In this document: positions 63,741 to 64,000 of the stretch, in pieces
Layout of the letters: each line of letters starts with the position of its first letter
How positions within the stretch are numbered: the stretch's first letter is position 1
Assembly (NCBI GenBank): GCA_963281255.1
Contig: OY725494.1
Location: 124,001 to 188,000 of the forward strand
Length of the DNA: 64,000 nt
Source: Aphrocallistes beatrix
Lineage: Eukaryota > Porifera > Hexactinellida > Sceptrulophora > Aphrocallistidae
Reading direction: 5' to 3'
Notes under the pieces: generated by a model
What the model was told of the DNA's origin: nothing
The model's input: only the letters and a program-made list of their open reading frames with translations
The model's database searches: none
Translations under genes and position numbers: made by a program

Positions 63741-64000
63741 CTTTTGTACAGATGGACTATTGTATTGAATTGTGATGTGTTTATTTTGAGGAATATTATT
63801 ATTTTTGAGAATTTATTTACAAATATTTCTACTGCAAAGCTCCGATTACAGCATTAACTTCATTGAAATGTTACATTCTTATTTCAAAGTTACAATCGAC
63901 TCTGCTTGATTAGGACATATCATGTCTGATATTTTGATACGATTATTTGGAGTTCTCTATTAACCAATGTAGTTTAGTATTAGCTGCTATGTATGGGAGC
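63741..64000. other. 3' flank with truncated family A' element
   Basis: 3' UTR of the WHAMM/JMY-like gene and, from 63891 to the window end, a degenerate A' copy (TACAATCGACTCTGCTTGAT ... TTAGTATTAGCTGCTATGTA) cut by the window edge. Confidence 0.65.

Overview
The window is nuclear DNA of an animal, most likely an early-branching one such as a sponge. The evidence is spliceosomal GT-AG introns, uninterrupted Gly-X-Y collagen genes built from 54-nt exon units, a metazoan-type SHP2 phosphatase, a WHAMM/JMY-type actin nucleation factor, and dense small DNA transposons in introns and spacers. The divergence of the collagens and a multi-copy membrane-protein family that I do not recognise favour Porifera, but the sequence alone does not fix the taxon. 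All genes I can support are on the + strand.

Layout. 1-699: end of a XAF1/TRAFD1-like zinc-finger gene. 2211-3737: CD36/LIMP-2 scavenger receptor. 4431-5183: coiled-coil protein. 6123-6923: class I phosphatidylinositol transfer protein. 9399-19190 and 22590-34645: two large fibrillar-type collagen genes in tandem (23 and 32 coding exons, about 1230 and 1252 residues), with a single-exon CDC123 gene between them. 36239-39356: SHP2 (two SH2 domains plus a PTP domain). 40004-42660: two tandem CacyBP/SIP genes. 43210-45409: U-box cyclophilin PPIL2. 45886-46897: ARL14EP-like protein. 47708-52793: three tandem intronless multi-pass membrane genes, the middle one frameshifted. 53390-54007: proteasome beta-3. 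54799-57172: ASMT/ASMTL-like O-methyltransferase. 57700-63740: a WHAMM/JMY orthologue, reconstructed here from six exons.

Collagens. Both encode a signal peptide, a very short N-propeptide, an unbroken-length helix of about 335 Gly-X-Y triplets (close to the classic fibrillar length) and a compact COLFI-like C-propeptide with eight cysteines and a recognisable calcium loop. They lack the usual coiled-coil stalk before that domain. They look like diverged tandem duplicates that could be partner chains.

Repeats. Introns and spacers hold at least fifteen families of short inverted-repeat elements. Several have pogo/Tigger-like ends (CAGT-G-ACTC...) and TA flanks. Others have Tc1-like ends, and others hAT-like ends with 8-bp target duplications visible here. 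Many are nested, and two are long near-perfect palindromes (about 420 bp and 340 bp).

Points of most interest: the minimal collagen pair; the membrane-protein triplet, which shares a nearly identical block of about 90-170 nt that looks like gene conversion; its shared TATA boxes; and the tandem-terminus MITE family.
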